From an uncultured Peptococcaceae bacterium (GTDB lineage: Bacteria > Bacillota > Desulfitobacteriia > Desulfitobacteriales > Syntrophobotulaceae), in assembly GCA_937892995.1 (NCBI GenBank), contig CALBJS010000133.1, forward strand, positions 1 through 6,958: DNA of 6,958 bases. The letters are read 5' to 3'. Position 1 is the first letter of the stretch. Each line of letters begins with the position of its first letter. The notes beneath the pieces were generated by a model. That model was not told the origin of the DNA and did no database searches. It saw only the letters and a list, made by a program, of their open reading frames with translations. The position numbers and the translations under genes were made by a program. Shown piece by piece: positions 6,300 to 6,958 of this stretch.

Positions 6300-6958
6300 T
6301 TGGACTTAAGAAATTACCGAAGATCAAAAAAAATCTTGTTGATTGCGGTATTGCTTCTAATGACGATCGTCATCCTCACCGCGTGTAATCCCGGTAAAGA
6401 TAATCCTTTTGAAGCAGAAGGATTCGCCATGGGGACGATCATTTCTCAGAAGGTTTATGGCCCCAACGCCCAACAAGCAGCGGATGAAGTCTTAGAGAAG
6501 ATTAAGTACTTGGAAAACCTGATGACTTTTAATGCCCCTAACGGAGATATCTATAAATTAAACCAAAATGCCGGACAAGAGCCAATAAAAATTAATTCCG
6601 AAACGGCCCAGGTACTGCAGGTCGCTTTGGAATTTGCGGAATTAAGCAAGGGAGCTTTTGATCCCACGGTAGGTCCGGTTGTTAAAAGCTGGGATATTGG
6701 AGGGATAGGGGAGCGGATTCCTAGCCCGGAAGAATTACAAAAGTTAAAGGCCCTAATCAATTACCAAGATGTTTATCTGGATGATAGTATTGCCGGCTTG
6801 CAGAGATCTGGGCAAATGATTGATTTAGGCGGTATAGCCAAAGGATATGCCGGGGATGCTGCCCTCGAAATATATAAAGAAAATGGTTGCAACTCTGCCC
6901 TTCTTAATCTGGGCGGTAATGTCGTGGCTTTAGGCAGTAGGCCGGACGGAAAATGGCC
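6300..6958 (+). CDS. apbE: ApbE-family FAD:protein FMN transferase lipoprotein, 3' end outside window
   Basis: The first 219 codons of an ApbE-type gene; the family is usually about 330-350 residues, so roughly a third is missing. ApbE enzymes use FAD to attach FMN covalently to a Thr/Ser of target proteins outside the membrane, for example NqrC/RnfG-type or other FMN-binding-domain proteins. The start is TTG at 6300 (GGGGGAA at 6287-6293 as ribosome binding site); an in-frame stop at 6282-6284 excludes a distant start. A basic n-region and hydrophobic stretch end in a lipobox LTAC, giving lipidated Cys29. Family motifs follow in order: FAMGT (42-46), LENLMTFNAPNGDIYKLN (71-88), KGAFDPTVGPVV (117-128), IDLGGIAKGYAGD (174-186) and LLNLGGNVVALG (201-212). 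The C-terminal Asp/Thr metal site lies beyond the window. Probably cotranscribed with the upstream lipoprotein. Confidence 0.93.
   Translation, partial: MDLRNYRRSKKILLIAVLLLMTIVILTACNPGKDNPFEAEGFAMGTIISQKVYGPNAQQAADEVLEKIKYLENLMTFNAPNGDIYKLNQNAGQEPIKINSETAQVLQVALEFAELSKGAFDPTVGPVVKSWDIGGIGERIPSPEELQKLKALINYQDVYLDDSIAGLQRSGQMIDLGGIAKGYAGDAALEIYKENGCNSALLNLGGNVVALGSRPDGKW

Noticed and set aside
6261..6309. Repeated ACTTAA (6261, 6279, 6304), including GGACTTAA twice, between the BMP gene and apbE
   Set aside because: The units are short and unevenly spaced (18 and 25 bases), one lies in the apbE coding start, and no symmetry or hairpin results. Chance is the simplest explanation.

Overview
This window reads as chromosomal DNA from a low-to-moderate GC, endospore-forming member of the Firmicutes (Bacillota). 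The Desulfosporosinus/Desulfitobacterium branch of the Clostridia is my best guess, but that rests on protein style only. The supporting signs are a ytxC-thrS gene pair, a canonical T-box tRNA-sensing leader before thrS, strong AGGAGG-type ribosome binding sites, two Cys-anchored lipoproteins, and a YhaM-type OB/HD nuclease. All genes lie on the + strand.

Layout. Bases 2-475 are the 3' end of a membrane-anchored, sensor-like (Cache/PDC-type) protein that stops just after its last membrane helix, with no signalling output domain. Bases 635-1555 encode YtxC, the putative sporulation protein often found beside thrS. A sigma-A-type promoter overlaps the ytxC stop codon and drives a threonine T-box leader (about 1585-1870) with a readable ACC specifier codon, T-box sequence and intrinsic terminator. 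The leader controls thrS (threonyl-tRNA synthetase, best start 1995), which is followed by its own intrinsic terminator (about 3931-3972). After a 160-base stretch with imperfect symmetries comes a yhaM-like 3'-5' exoribonuclease gene (4137-5093). Last are two lipoprotein genes in tandem: a BMP/PnrA-family solute-binding protein (5162-6253) and the 5' part of an ApbE-type FAD:protein FMN transferase (from a TTG start at 6300, running off the window end).

How the parts work together. The T-box couples thrS expression to the charging state of tRNA-Thr. Because no terminator separates ytxC from the leader, the T-box terminator probably also ends ytxC read-through transcripts. The BMP and ApbE genes are 46 bases apart with no terminator between them and probably form one transcription unit. 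Their products would both sit outside the membrane as lipoproteins, which raises the possibility that the binding protein handles a flavin or a nucleoside-like flavin precursor, but the sequence alone does not show this.

Most of the window is well-understood core gene content. I see no CRISPR array, tRNA, rRNA, insertion sequence or phage gene. The most useful second looks are the output-less sensor protein, the duplicated motif in T-box stem I, the BMP-ApbE pairing and the unexplained symmetric DNA before yhaM.
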